From NCBI RefSeq assembly GCF_005405925.1, contig NZ_BJHV01000003.1:1-64000 (forward strand): 64,000 nucleotides of DNA, read 5' to 3'. The stretch comes from Streptomyces antimycoticus. GTDB lineage: Bacteria; Actinomycetota; Actinomycetes; Streptomycetales; Streptomycetaceae. The notes beneath the pieces are model-generated. The model was not told the origin of the DNA. It worked only from the letters and a program-made list of their open reading frames with translations, and ran no database searches. Both the position numbers and the translations under genes were made by a program. Positions 26,093 to 34,264 of the stretch are shown here, one piece after another; the stretch's first letter is position 1, and every line of letters begins with the position of its first letter.

Positions 26093-27486
26093 CCGGCGGG
26101 TTCGGGGTCCGGTTCCAGCAGCGCCTGGGCGAGCTGTTGGAGCTGGGCCCCACGGCTTGCTTTGACCAGGACGACGTCGCCGCGCCGGAGGGTCGAGCGC
26201 AGCAGGTGCAGCGCGCTGTCCTGATCGGGCAGGTGTACAGCGGGTGCGCCGAGGTCGTAGGCGGCGGTCTGCATCCATCCGGCTGCTTCCCCTCCCACCG
26301 TGATGAGCTGGTCCAGGCCGAGCCCGGCGGCGTGGCGGCCGACTTCCTCATGGGCGTGGCGGGCGTCGTTGCCCAGTTCGTTCATGGGGCCGAGGACGGC
26401 GATGGCGCGCTGGTCGCGGCCGCGGGCCATCGCGGCGAGTGCGTCGAGGGAGGACCGCATGGAATCGGGGTTGGCGTTGTAGGCGTCGTTGATGACCGTG
26501 ACTCCGTCGGCGCGGCGGGTGGTCTCCATGCGCCAGGGTGACCGTGGGGTGGCATGGCTGAGGGCGTCGGCGATCTGTGGGAGGGGGAGACCGGCCTCGC
26601 GGGCGACTGCTGCGGCGGCGAGGCTGTTGTAGACCTGCGGCTGCCCCACGTATTGAAGGGCGACGGGAGCGCTGCCTTCGGGGGTGTGCAGCGTGTAGGT
26701 GGCTTGTCCTCGGCCGTTGAGGCTCACCTCGGTCGCATGGATGGTGGCCTGCGCGTCGAGGCCGTAGGTGACGACGGGGGCGTGGGTGCGGTGGGCCATG
26801 GCGCGCACGAGGGGGTCGTCGGCGTTGAGGACGGCGAGACCGTCGGCGGGCAGGGCTTCGACGATCTCCCCTTTGGCCTGGGCGATGTTGTCGCGGCCGC
26901 CGAACTCTCCGACGTGGGCGGTGCCGACGTTGGTGACCACACTGATCTGGGGCGGAGCGATGCGGGTGAGCTGTCGGATGTGGCCGATGCCCCGGGCTCC
27001 CATCTCCAGGACGAGGAATCGGGTGGAGGGGTCGGCCATCGTGATGGTCACCGGCAGGCCGATCTCGTTGTTGTAGCTGCCGGGTGTGGCCACGGTGGGC
27101 CCGATGGCAGGCAGCACCTGGGCGATGAGGTCTTTCGTGGAGGTCTTTCCGGCGGAGCCGGTGATGGCCACGATCTGTGTGCCGGTGAGGGCGTGCTGGA
27201 CGAGGTGCAGGCCCAGGCGCCCGAGTGCGGCCAGGACGTCGGGAACGACGATCGCGGGGACGCCGACGGGGCGAGCGACCAGGGCGGCGGCCGCGCCATT
27301 GGCGATGGCGGCCTTGGCGTACTCGTGGCCGTCTGCCTGCTCCCCGGTGAGCGCGACGAACAGCGACCCGGGCGTGGCGACGCGGGAGTCGAAGACGGCC
27401 GGGGCGGTAACGGTGGCCTGCGGATCGGCGTCGGCAAGGCGGCCGCCTACGGCGTCGGCGACGGCCGACAGGGTCATGGGCTGCAC
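26089..27486 (-). CDS. murF: UDP-N-acetylmuramoyl-tripeptide-D-alanyl-D-alanine ligase
   Basis: MurF adds D-Ala-D-Ala to the UDP-MurNAc-tripeptide in the cytoplasm, the last soluble step of peptidoglycan precursor synthesis. All 465 residues of a full-length enzyme are present. They include the N-terminal substrate domain (VFDSRVATPGSLFVALTGEQ), ATP-binding IVAITGSAGKTSTKDL near residue 110, and FLVLEMGARGIGHI. In the third domain are VINDAYNANPDSMRSSLDAL and VLGPMNELG. It is intact, unlike the adjacent murC fragment. Carriage on a mobile element is unusual and may provide altered or boosted wall synthesis. A promoter should lie in 27487-27737. Confidence 0.93.
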   Translation of the reverse strand: MQPMTLSAVADAVGGRLADADPQATVTAPAVFDSRVATPGSLFVALTGEQADGHEYAKAAIANGAAAALVARPVGVPAIVVPDVLAALGRLGLHLVQHALTGTQIVAITGSAGKTSTKDLIAQVLPAIGPTVATPGSYNNEIGLPVTITMADPSTRFLVLEMGARGIGHIRQLTRIAPPQISVVTNVGTAHVGEFGGRDNIAQAKGEIVEALPADGLAVLNADDPLVRAMAHRTHAPVVTYGLDAQATIHATEVSLNGRGQATYTLHTPEGSAPVALQYVGQPQVYNSLAAAAVAREAGLPLPQIADALSHATPRSPWRMETTRRADGVTVINDAYNANPDSMRSSLDALAAMARGRDQRAIAVLGPMNELGNDARHAHEEVGRHAAGLGLDQLITVGGEAAGWMQTAAYDLGAPAVHLPDQDSALHLLRSTLRRGDVVLVKASRGAQLQQLAQALLEPDPEPAG

Positions 27487-27737
27487 GTGAGTTCTCCCTG
27501 GTCAGAGGTCTATCAGGACATTACCGGTCAGGTGGTACTGATCAGGCTGGTTTGGGGCCTCAGCCCCGTGTGCCGAAGTGGCGCTGTGGGACCGGGGCGG
27601 CTTGGAGGGAGCAGGGTGGAGCTGGTGGAGCCGCTGCTCGGCTCGGTCGTCGAATCGCTTGGGGCGAGCGCCTGGGTCAGGAATCGTCGGGGGGGTTCTC
27701 GTTCTCGACGCTCTCGACACGCACGACAACTGGCCTG

Positions 27738-28316
27738 TCAGCATGCACCTTTGACGGCCAGCGATATCGGCTCGTGGATGTCGTCTGCATCCAGTAACTC
27801 GATCGGCTCGCCCTGGTGATCCCAGGGCGGCGTGTCCCACCGGGTCATGTGGGACGGCGGCAAGGCCACCCATCCGTCGGGGCCGCTACGCAGCTTCACG
27901 ACGGTCCGGCTGAGATGACCGAGTCCGGCTGTGGCGGTGCGGGGTGCTACCAGCAGCACCGCCTGGTGGCGGTTGACGACACACGGCACCTGAGCTGAGC
28001 GGCGTTCGAGCTGCACCAAAGCGAACATCGCGACGGGCCTGGGTAGCACGACCGCGTCAAATCCCAGTGTGGGGGCGATGACACCGGTTCCGGGGCGTGC
28101 GGTGAACTCACGGTCCACACGGTCGGGGCTGGCGACCACGACATTCGAGGCGAGCGGGTGCGCCCCGGGCCTGGGGCACAGTTGGGCGGTCGTCCCGTCC
28201 AGGCACGTGCAGCCGCTGTCGGGGCGATAGCTGTGGCCTGCCGCCACGGGCCAGCCCAGCAAGGTGATGTAGACGTGGGCGTGCTCGGCAGCATCGCGGT
28301 CCGCGAGCGAGTGCAT
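27738..28316 (-). CDS. Small primase-polymerase-like (prim-pol domain) protein
   Basis: This protein has 192 residues from the ATG at 28316, with a strong GAGAGGAGG upstream. The N-terminal part (LLGWPVAAGHSYRPDSGCTC ... LCPRPGAHPLAS) has the Cys/His pattern seen in bifunctional DNA primase/polymerase N-terminal domains of actinomycete plasmids. It continues VAMFALVQLERRSAQVPC. It is shorter than full replicative prim-pols, so a replication-associated or degenerate role is possible. Confidence 0.65.
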   Translation of the reverse strand: MHSLADRDAAEHAHVYITLLGWPVAAGHSYRPDSGCTCLDGTTAQLCPRPGAHPLASNVVVASPDRVDREFTARPGTGVIAPTLGFDAVVLPRPVAMFALVQLERRSAQVPCVVNRHQAVLLVAPRTATAGLGHLSRTVVKLRSGPDGWVALPPSHMTRWDTPPWDHQGEPIELLDADDIHEPISLAVKGAC

Positions 28317-28513
28317 GGCCGTCCTCCTCTCAGCGGCTCCGCCGCCGTGGGTCGTCCGGCGTCCCTGCGTACGTTCGGCGCCGGAATGCCGGTGGGGTCG
28401 GTGCGCGTCGTCACCGGAGGGCGGCCGGGGACGACGCGGGGCCTCGACCCGTCCGCGGGGGATCGGTTCGCGCAACCGGCGCACGGGTCGAGGCGACTTG
28501 GGATTCGCAGGTG

Positions 28514-29005
28514 TCAGACCAACGGGTGACTACTTCGGACCGTGCATATCCATCGCTCGGCCTGATGGACGACCGCGGCCGCCACCGCCTCGCACAGTGC
28601 GTCCGCATCGGTCGCCGCGGCCGCGGCCGGGCCGGGTGGGACGATCCACCGGCGGCCGCACGCAGCCCGTTGGCCAGCGCTGCGGGTCCGCTCCGGCCCG
28701 GGGCAGCGGATGATGCCGTGCTCGACCCAGCGCGTGCCCACCAGCGGCGGCCAGCTGGCGGCCGCGCACCGCGGCACCAGAAACTCCACGGCGAACCGCA
28801 ACGGCACCTCGAGCACGGGGCCCAGGGGCTCGCCGCGCTCCTGGAGCCGCGCGAGGGCGTCACGTCCGGTCGTACCGGTGACGCGCAGCACGTGCCAGAG
28901 ACTGCCGATGGGGATCTCGGTGGCACGTCCCGCCTGCCAGTCGATGCGGACGTTCTCGGCCGGGGCGCCGGCGGCCACCGCCCACGACAGCGCAGCAGGG
29001 GTCAC
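28514..29005 (-). CDS. Hypothetical protein coupled to a zinc-motif gene
   Basis: I chose the GTG at 29005 because it overlaps the upstream stop by 4 bp (GTGA); a GTG at 29014 is also possible. The 163 residues contain AENVRIDWQAGRATEIPIGS, LRFAVEFLVPRCAAASWPPL and a Pro/Ala-rich tail. The gene sits between two prim-pol-type small genes, a frequent association in Streptomyces accessory regions. I do not assign a function. Confidence 0.6.
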   Translation of the reverse strand: MTPAALSWAVAAGAPAENVRIDWQAGRATEIPIGSLWHVLRVTGTTGRDALARLQERGEPLGPVLEVPLRFAVEFLVPRCAAASWPPLVGTRWVEHGIIRCPGPERTRSAGQRAACGRRWIVPPGPAAAAATDADALCEAVAAAVVHQAERWICTVRSSHPLV

Positions 29006-29313
29006 CGGGGGCACCTGACATCGGCCGTGGGCAGGCAGCGGGCACACAGCTTGACCAACCAGCCGAGACGGCCGCCGCCTCGCGCCCGGGTGTAGGCGTA
29101 GCCGCCGGGGCTCAGCGGTTTGTCGGGGCTGCCACAGCGGGCGCATGCCCTGCCCCACAGCCCGATCTGCATCTCTGGCGTGATCCGCAGCGGATCGATG
29201 TCACCAGCCCACAGATCAGTGTCGGCCCGGCGCAGCACCGGCTCCCTCGGGCGCGTAACCAGCAGCCCGAGCCCGGCCGTGGTGTCGGCCTGGGGCATCG
29301 TCATCGCAGCCAT
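29002..29313 (-). CDS. Small zinc-ribbon-like protein
   Basis: This protein has 103 residues from the ATG at 29313. Two CxxC pairs (CARCGSPDKPL and LCARCLPTADVRC) suggest a structural zinc ribbon. It is coupled to the next gene through GTGA. It is divergent from the NsdA-like regulator at 29446, so their promoters share about 130 bp. No enzymatic motif. Confidence 0.6.
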   Translation of the reverse strand: MAAMTMPQADTTAGLGLLVTRPREPVLRRADTDLWAGDIDPLRITPEMQIGLWGRACARCGSPDKPLSPGGYAYTRARGGGRLGWLVKLCARCLPTADVRCPR

Positions 29314-29445
29314 CCATATTTTCCCGGGGATGTCATCACATCCAGGGAACTTCGTCCGGCTGGCCGGGGAATAGGTGGAAGGGGGTTGCGATGGGTTGCG
29401 GATTGGCATGAGTCTGAGGGGCTCAAGGCAGACGGGGTGATCGTC

Positions 29446-30831
29446 ATGGGCGTACGACCGAACGAGCGGCTGGCCAACGCGTTACAGCGGGCCGGGATCA
29501 GCAACCGGGATCTGGCCCGGCGCGTCAATGTCCGTGCGGCAGCCGCCGGACTCAACATCGCGATCGACTGCGCACGGGTGGGGCGATGGCTCAAGGGCGA
29601 GCATCCCCGGGATCCGGTGCCCGGGATCGTCGCCGAGGTGCTCAGCCAGAAGCTGGGGCCGTTGACGCTGGCGGACCTCGGCTGGAGTCACACTGGGATT
29701 GATCCGATGGATCCGCTGTGGTCCCCGGACGGGGCCGCCCACTCCCTTCACGAGTACGCCCGGAGCGATCTGATGCTCAGTCGCCGCGATATGGCCCAAC
29801 TCGCCGTCGGCCTGCCCCTCATTGCGGCTGCCGAACGGCTGTGGTGGGCCGACCCGCCTGCCGGCACCACGGCGCCGGGACCCGCGGCCCGGGTCGGCAA
29901 GGAGGACGTCGCCGGGATCGAACAGCTCGTCCGCCATTTCCGGGACCTCGACGGTCGACATGGAGGAGCGCTGTTCCGGGCGGCCATCGTGGCCCAGCTA
30001 CAAGACGTCACCGAACTGCTGGCCCACGGCCGCACCTCCACCCCGGCTGTCGACCGGCGGCTGCGCCAGACTGCCGTCGACCTCGCGCAGCTGGCCGGGT
30101 GGACCGCCCACGACGCGGGGTACTACGGGACGGCACAGCGGTACTGGACCCACGCCATCACGCTCGCCAGGCAAGCCGGGGACCCGGGGCGTGGCGCCGA
30201 GGTGATGTCCCGTCTGGCGCACCAAATGGTCTACCTCGGCCGCCCCGATGACGCTCTCCAACTGCTCGACGTGGCCGGCCGCACCGCGGCCGCCGCCCAC
30301 AACCTGCGGCTGACGGCCATGCTCACCGCGCAGCGCGGCCGGATGCTGGCGGCCGTCGGGGACGCCCAGGCGTCTCTGGCGACGCTCGCCCAGGCCCAGG
30401 AGCATCTGGCGCGGGCCGAGGAGAGCGGCGAGAGAGTCGAGGAGTGGATCGCCTACTTCACCGCCGCCGAGCTCGCCGGGGCGACAGCGGTTGCCTACCG
30501 CGACCTGCACACCCTGCACGGCAAGCCGGTAGGCAGGGCCAGCATCCATTTCGCGGCCGCCATCGAGCAGCGCGGTGCCGGGTACGAACGGGTCCGTGCC
30601 ATGGACATGGTCGGCATGGCCGCCGCCCACCTGGAAGAGGACAACCTCGAAGAAGCGTGTGTCGTCGCCGGGCAGGCCCTCGACCTTGCCGAACGCCTCG
30701 ATTCCACCCTGATCCGCTCTCGCGTACTGACCCTCGCCACCGCAACCGACCGGGTCAGCAGTCACCCCCAGGTGGTGGAGCTCCACCAGCGCCTCGGAGG
30801 CTGGGCCGCTCCCGATCTGCATGCCGCTTGA
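29446..30831 (+). CDS. NsdA-like TPR transcriptional regulator
   Basis: This protein has 461 residues from the ATG at 29446; a GTG nine bases earlier is an alternative. The N-terminal helix-turn-helix (LANALQRAGISNRDLARRVN) is followed by ARVGRWLKGEHPRDPVPGIV, the layout of Streptomyces NsdA-type regulators. A long array of TPR-like helical repeats follows (YYGTAQRYWTHAITLARQAG; RPDDALQLLDVAGRTAAAAH; LEEACVVAGQALDLAERL). NsdA homologues restrain differentiation and antibiotic production. It is the only plus-strand gene between two minus-strand transfer-related blocks, so a role in controlling them is plausible. Confidence 0.75.
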   Translation: MGVRPNERLANALQRAGISNRDLARRVNVRAAAAGLNIAIDCARVGRWLKGEHPRDPVPGIVAEVLSQKLGPLTLADLGWSHTGIDPMDPLWSPDGAAHSLHEYARSDLMLSRRDMAQLAVGLPLIAAAERLWWADPPAGTTAPGPAARVGKEDVAGIEQLVRHFRDLDGRHGGALFRAAIVAQLQDVTELLAHGRTSTPAVDRRLRQTAVDLAQLAGWTAHDAGYYGTAQRYWTHAITLARQAGDPGRGAEVMSRLAHQMVYLGRPDDALQLLDVAGRTAAAAHNLRLTAMLTAQRGRMLAAVGDAQASLATLAQAQEHLARAEESGERVEEWIAYFTAAELAGATAVAYRDLHTLHGKPVGRASIHFAAAIEQRGAGYERVRAMDMVGMAAAHLEEDNLEEACVVAGQALDLAERLDSTLIRSRVLTLATATDRVSSHPQVVELHQRLGGWAAPDLHAA

Positions 30832-30858
30832 CCGGCTGGTGATCCTTCACCTGATCAG

Positions 30859-32061
30859 TCAGTTGATGAGTCGGCGGGCAGCGACGATGTCGCTCTTCCA
30901 GGAAGCGAGCTTTGTCACGCGTACGACGTCGCCCGTCTGGGGAGCGTGGACGATCAAACCGCGCCCCATGTACATGCCTACGTGTCCGGGGCCTTTCGGG
31001 CCGTCGTGGGTGAAGAGCAGGTCGCCGGGCTTGAGCGCGTCGGTGCTGACGCCGCGGCCTTCGTTGACCTGGGTGTAGGTGGTGCGGGTGAGCTTGACGC
31101 CGGCGACGCCGTAGGCCCGTTGCATCAGCGATGAGCAGTCGCATCGCTCGGTCGGTTCCCTGCCGTGGGGGTTGGTGCAGGTGCCGCCCCACTGGTACGG
31201 CGTGCCGAGCTGCCCGAGCGCCCATCGCAGGGCGGTGCGGACCTGCGGGGGTGCATCGGCCGGCATTTGGTAGCCGTCGGGGCGGGAGCCGGCCGGGATC
31301 TTCCCGAACTCACTGCCGTCACCCTCGTCCTGGGATGTGTCGGTCCGGCCGCACGGCTTCTTCTTCCCGAACAGGGCGACGAGCGCGGCCGCGTCAGTGG
31401 CCTGCTGGCCGTTGCCGCCTCCTGCCGAGGTGTTGGTGAGAGCGCGCTGTAGCGCGGTGGCCAGGGGCTCCCACTGGGCGTAGGCGTCGGGGAATCCGGA
31501 CCTCTGCACCTTCTGGGCTGCTTCGGTGAGCGGCAGCTGCTGCCACCGGTCGACCTTCAGCAGCCTCGAGTAGAACTTCCGCGAGGCGTAGCGGGGGTCT
31601 TGGCGCTGCTCCGGCGTGCCCCAGCTGGGGCGCTGCTGGAACAGGCCGAGGCTGTCGCGGTCGCCGCTCGCGAGGTTGCGGAGCCGGGATTCCTGGAGCG
31701 CTGTCGCGATCGCGATCACCTGTCCTCGCGGTGGGACGCGCATCGCGTCGCCTTCTTCTTGGATGATCTTCGCGTTCGGGATCTGCTCTTGGGGGCGTTC
31801 CAGGCCCTTGGCCGACGTGGATGCCTTGGCGCGGCCGCCGCTGAGGACGGCCTGGACCTGTTCGGTGACCGCCGCGGTGTCCACGGTGGTGTCCGTGTCG
31901 TTTCGGGAGCATGCGGTCTTCTGGGCTGTCTGGCTGTTCAGCCGGGCCTGCTGATCTCGTCCCAGAGCAGCGACCGCGGCGGTCGCGAGCACGATCACCA
32001 GGACGATGAAGATGAGGGGCATGCCGAGCCCTGCGGTGAGCAGGGCCCGGCGGCGGTTCAC
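30859..32061 (-). CDS. NlpC/P60 muralytic enzyme of the transfer operon
   Basis: This 400-residue membrane-anchored hydrolase has a signal anchor at 8-30 (LGMPLIFIVLVIVLATAAVA). A lysozyme/transglycosylase-like segment contains RGQVIAIATALQESRLRNLA and DSLGLFQQRPSWG. A C-terminal NlpC/P60 domain carries the catalytic cysteine in CDCSSLMQRAYG, the histidine in GHVGMYMGRG and a polar residue near IVHAPQTG. It should cut peptidoglycan locally so the conjugation channel can cross the wall. It is the last gene of the transfer operon, and its GTG overlaps the upstream stop (GTGA at 32058-32061). Confidence 0.88.
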   Translation of the reverse strand: MNRRRALLTAGLGMPLIFIVLVIVLATAAVAALGRDQQARLNSQTAQKTACSRNDTDTTVDTAAVTEQVQAVLSGGRAKASTSAKGLERPQEQIPNAKIIQEEGDAMRVPPRGQVIAIATALQESRLRNLASGDRDSLGLFQQRPSWGTPEQRQDPRYASRKFYSRLLKVDRWQQLPLTEAAQKVQRSGFPDAYAQWEPLATALQRALTNTSAGGGNGQQATDAAALVALFGKKKPCGRTDTSQDEGDGSEFGKIPAGSRPDGYQMPADAPPQVRTALRWALGQLGTPYQWGGTCTNPHGREPTERCDCSSLMQRAYGVAGVKLTRTTYTQVNEGRGVSTDALKPGDLLFTHDGPKGPGHVGMYMGRGLIVHAPQTGDVVRVTKLASWKSDIVAARRLIN

Positions 32062-34264
32062 CGGGGCCCCCGCGGTGGCCGGGGCGGGTTGGTGCGGCGG
32101 TCGATGCGGGCCCGCAGCTGAGCCTGGCGGGAGGAGCCGGGCGGTTGGAGGGGCACGCGCGGGGTGGGCCGCGGGCGGCGTGGCGGGTGCGTGGGCCGCG
32201 GTGGATGGCCGGGGCGGGGCGGGTGTGTGGGTCGGGGCGGGGCCGCCGTTGGCGAGGTCCCCGGGGGCGGGTCGCGGGGCGCCGGGTGGCAGGCCGGGAT
32301 GCGGGGCGGGTGGGGCGGCGTTTGGCGGGCTTGTGGTTCAGGCGGGTGGCCAGGGCGCTGGCGCCGTCCCGGCGCAGAGCGCTGCTGGCGGCCCCGCGGA
32401 TGTTGCCGCGGGCGAGGGCGCTGCTGGCCATGGAGGTGCGGATGATGGCGTTGGTGGTGTCGCGGGCGTTCATGGTGTGGTCGGGCGCGGATGGAGAGGC
32501 CAGGAGGCTGTGGCCGGTGCCTCCGACCCGCGCGTTGCTGAGCCGGTTGCGGATGTTGTTGCCGACGTCGCGGGATTTGCGCGCGATGTCCTTGCGTTTG
32601 CGGTAGGCGCCGATGCAGACGACATCGACGACGAGGAAGCGGACGGTCAGGCCGCCGCTGCCGTACTCCTCGGACGGCGCGTCAAGGAGAGCGTCGACCA
32701 GCACGATGAAGACGCCGAGCATGCTCACGGTGCCGAAGAGCTGGAGCAGCGAGCGGCTGACCGATCCGCACCAGCCCCATAGGTAGGTGCGGCCGGCCCC
32801 AGGGACGGTTCCGGCGACGAGTGCGGCTTCACCGCGGATGGCGTCGTAGGCGATGCGGTACTGGGCTACGAGGAAGCTGCCCGCGATGCCGACGACGAGC
32901 AGAAAGACGATGATCGCGGCGACGAGGACGAAGAAGGCGCCGGCGAGCTTGTCACCGGACGCCTTCATCGCCGATCCGGCGTCGGGCACGCACTCGGCTT
33001 CGAACGCCTTCATCGGCTTGTCGCCGTAGTGGTTGGCGGTCCACTCGGCCGAGAGCTCGGTGACCTTGGACAGGACGTCACCAGGGATGTCCGCGCCGGG
33101 GATGTCGATGCCCAGGTTGTCGGCGGTGCTGCCCAGCGGGCCGAGCACGGCGGCCTTGCTGGCGCCGCGGATGACGTCCTTGGCGCCGCTCAGGCGCTTG
33201 TCGAACTGCCTTTCCCAGGCGAGCTGGTCCAGGAGCGCTTCGGCGTAGCGCTCGTTGCAGTCGTCGCTGAAGGTCCGCCCGTATTTGATCAGCTGGGCGG
33301 GCTTGGCGATGAACGCGTCGGTGAGGGCGTCGGTAATCGGGCGGGCGAGACCGGCGGCGGTGACCGGCGTGTTGTCGTCTTGCTGTTCGCCTGGCGGGTG
33401 GGTGCTGTCGAGGATGATCGCGGTGACTTCGAGGGAGAACTGCCGCACCGCGCCGAGCGCGCCCTGGTCCTGTCCGCCCATCAGCTGTTGGGGCGGGGTG
33501 ATGACAGCGGTGGCGGTCAGGGCGGCGAGCAGGATGGACAGGGCGGCGTCGCCCCAGCCGCGGGCACGGTCACCGAAGAAGATGTTCCAGGCGCAGATGA
33601 GGGCGCAGACGGTCAGGAAGAGCGTGGGCAGGCCGAGCTCCATGATGACCCGGGTGTGGAGGGACTCCGCGACCGCCAGGACGGGTTTCAGCAGGATCTT
33701 GGCGAGGCCGAAGGACAGTGCCCAGGCGACCATCCAGCAGGAGAAGGCGATCAGCCATTTGGTGAGCATGAAGCACAGGGAGGTGAGGAGGTTCCACACG
33801 CCCAGATCCCACTGGTACCAGCTGCCGGTGTCCCCATCGACGCTGTAGGTGCTCACGGGGATGCCGTACTTGTCGGTGGTGTTGAAAACCCCGAGGACGC
33901 CGCCTTCGTCCTCCAGGAGCTTGCGGACGCGCTTTTGCTCCTGGCGCAGCAGCTCCTTCTGCATGGACTCGCCGATGACGTCGTGCTGCTCGTCCCAGAA
34001 CTTCTCGAACTTCCTTCGGAGCCGGTCGGCCTCCTTCTTCTTCTCCTCCTCGGAAAGGGACCCGTCGGGCCTGGAGGTCGCCGCATCCGAGGGAGTGGGG
34101 GTGGCCGGTGCGGTGGCGGCCGGGGAGGGGGTGGGGTCGGTGGGGGCTGCGAGCGCCGGGGTGGACGTCAGCACCACCACCGTGGTCGCAACCAGAGCCC
34201 CCAGGAGCAGCGCGCCGCTCCACTGGCGCCGTCCCAGACGCCACAGCAGCCGGATCCAGCTCAT
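32058..34264 (-). CDS. Polytopic VirB6/TrbL-like membrane protein, frameshift near 3' end
   Basis: This protein of about 735 residues has a signal/anchor (LLLGALVATTVVVLTSTPAL). A charged coiled coil (SEEEKKKEADRLRRKFEKFW) is followed by at least six membrane segments (for example SLCFMLTKWLIAFSCWMVAW; FFVLVAAIIVFLLVVGIAGS). The position after the VirB4-like ATPase and before P60 fits the channel core. The frame read from the ATG at 34264 stays open to 31394, deep inside the P60 gene. Another frame ends in SSRQAQLRARIDRRTNPPRP and a TGA at 32058 that overlaps the P60 start. I infer the true C-terminus is the latter and that a frameshift lies in the Pro/Arg-rich tail (32061-32340). Confidence 0.75.
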
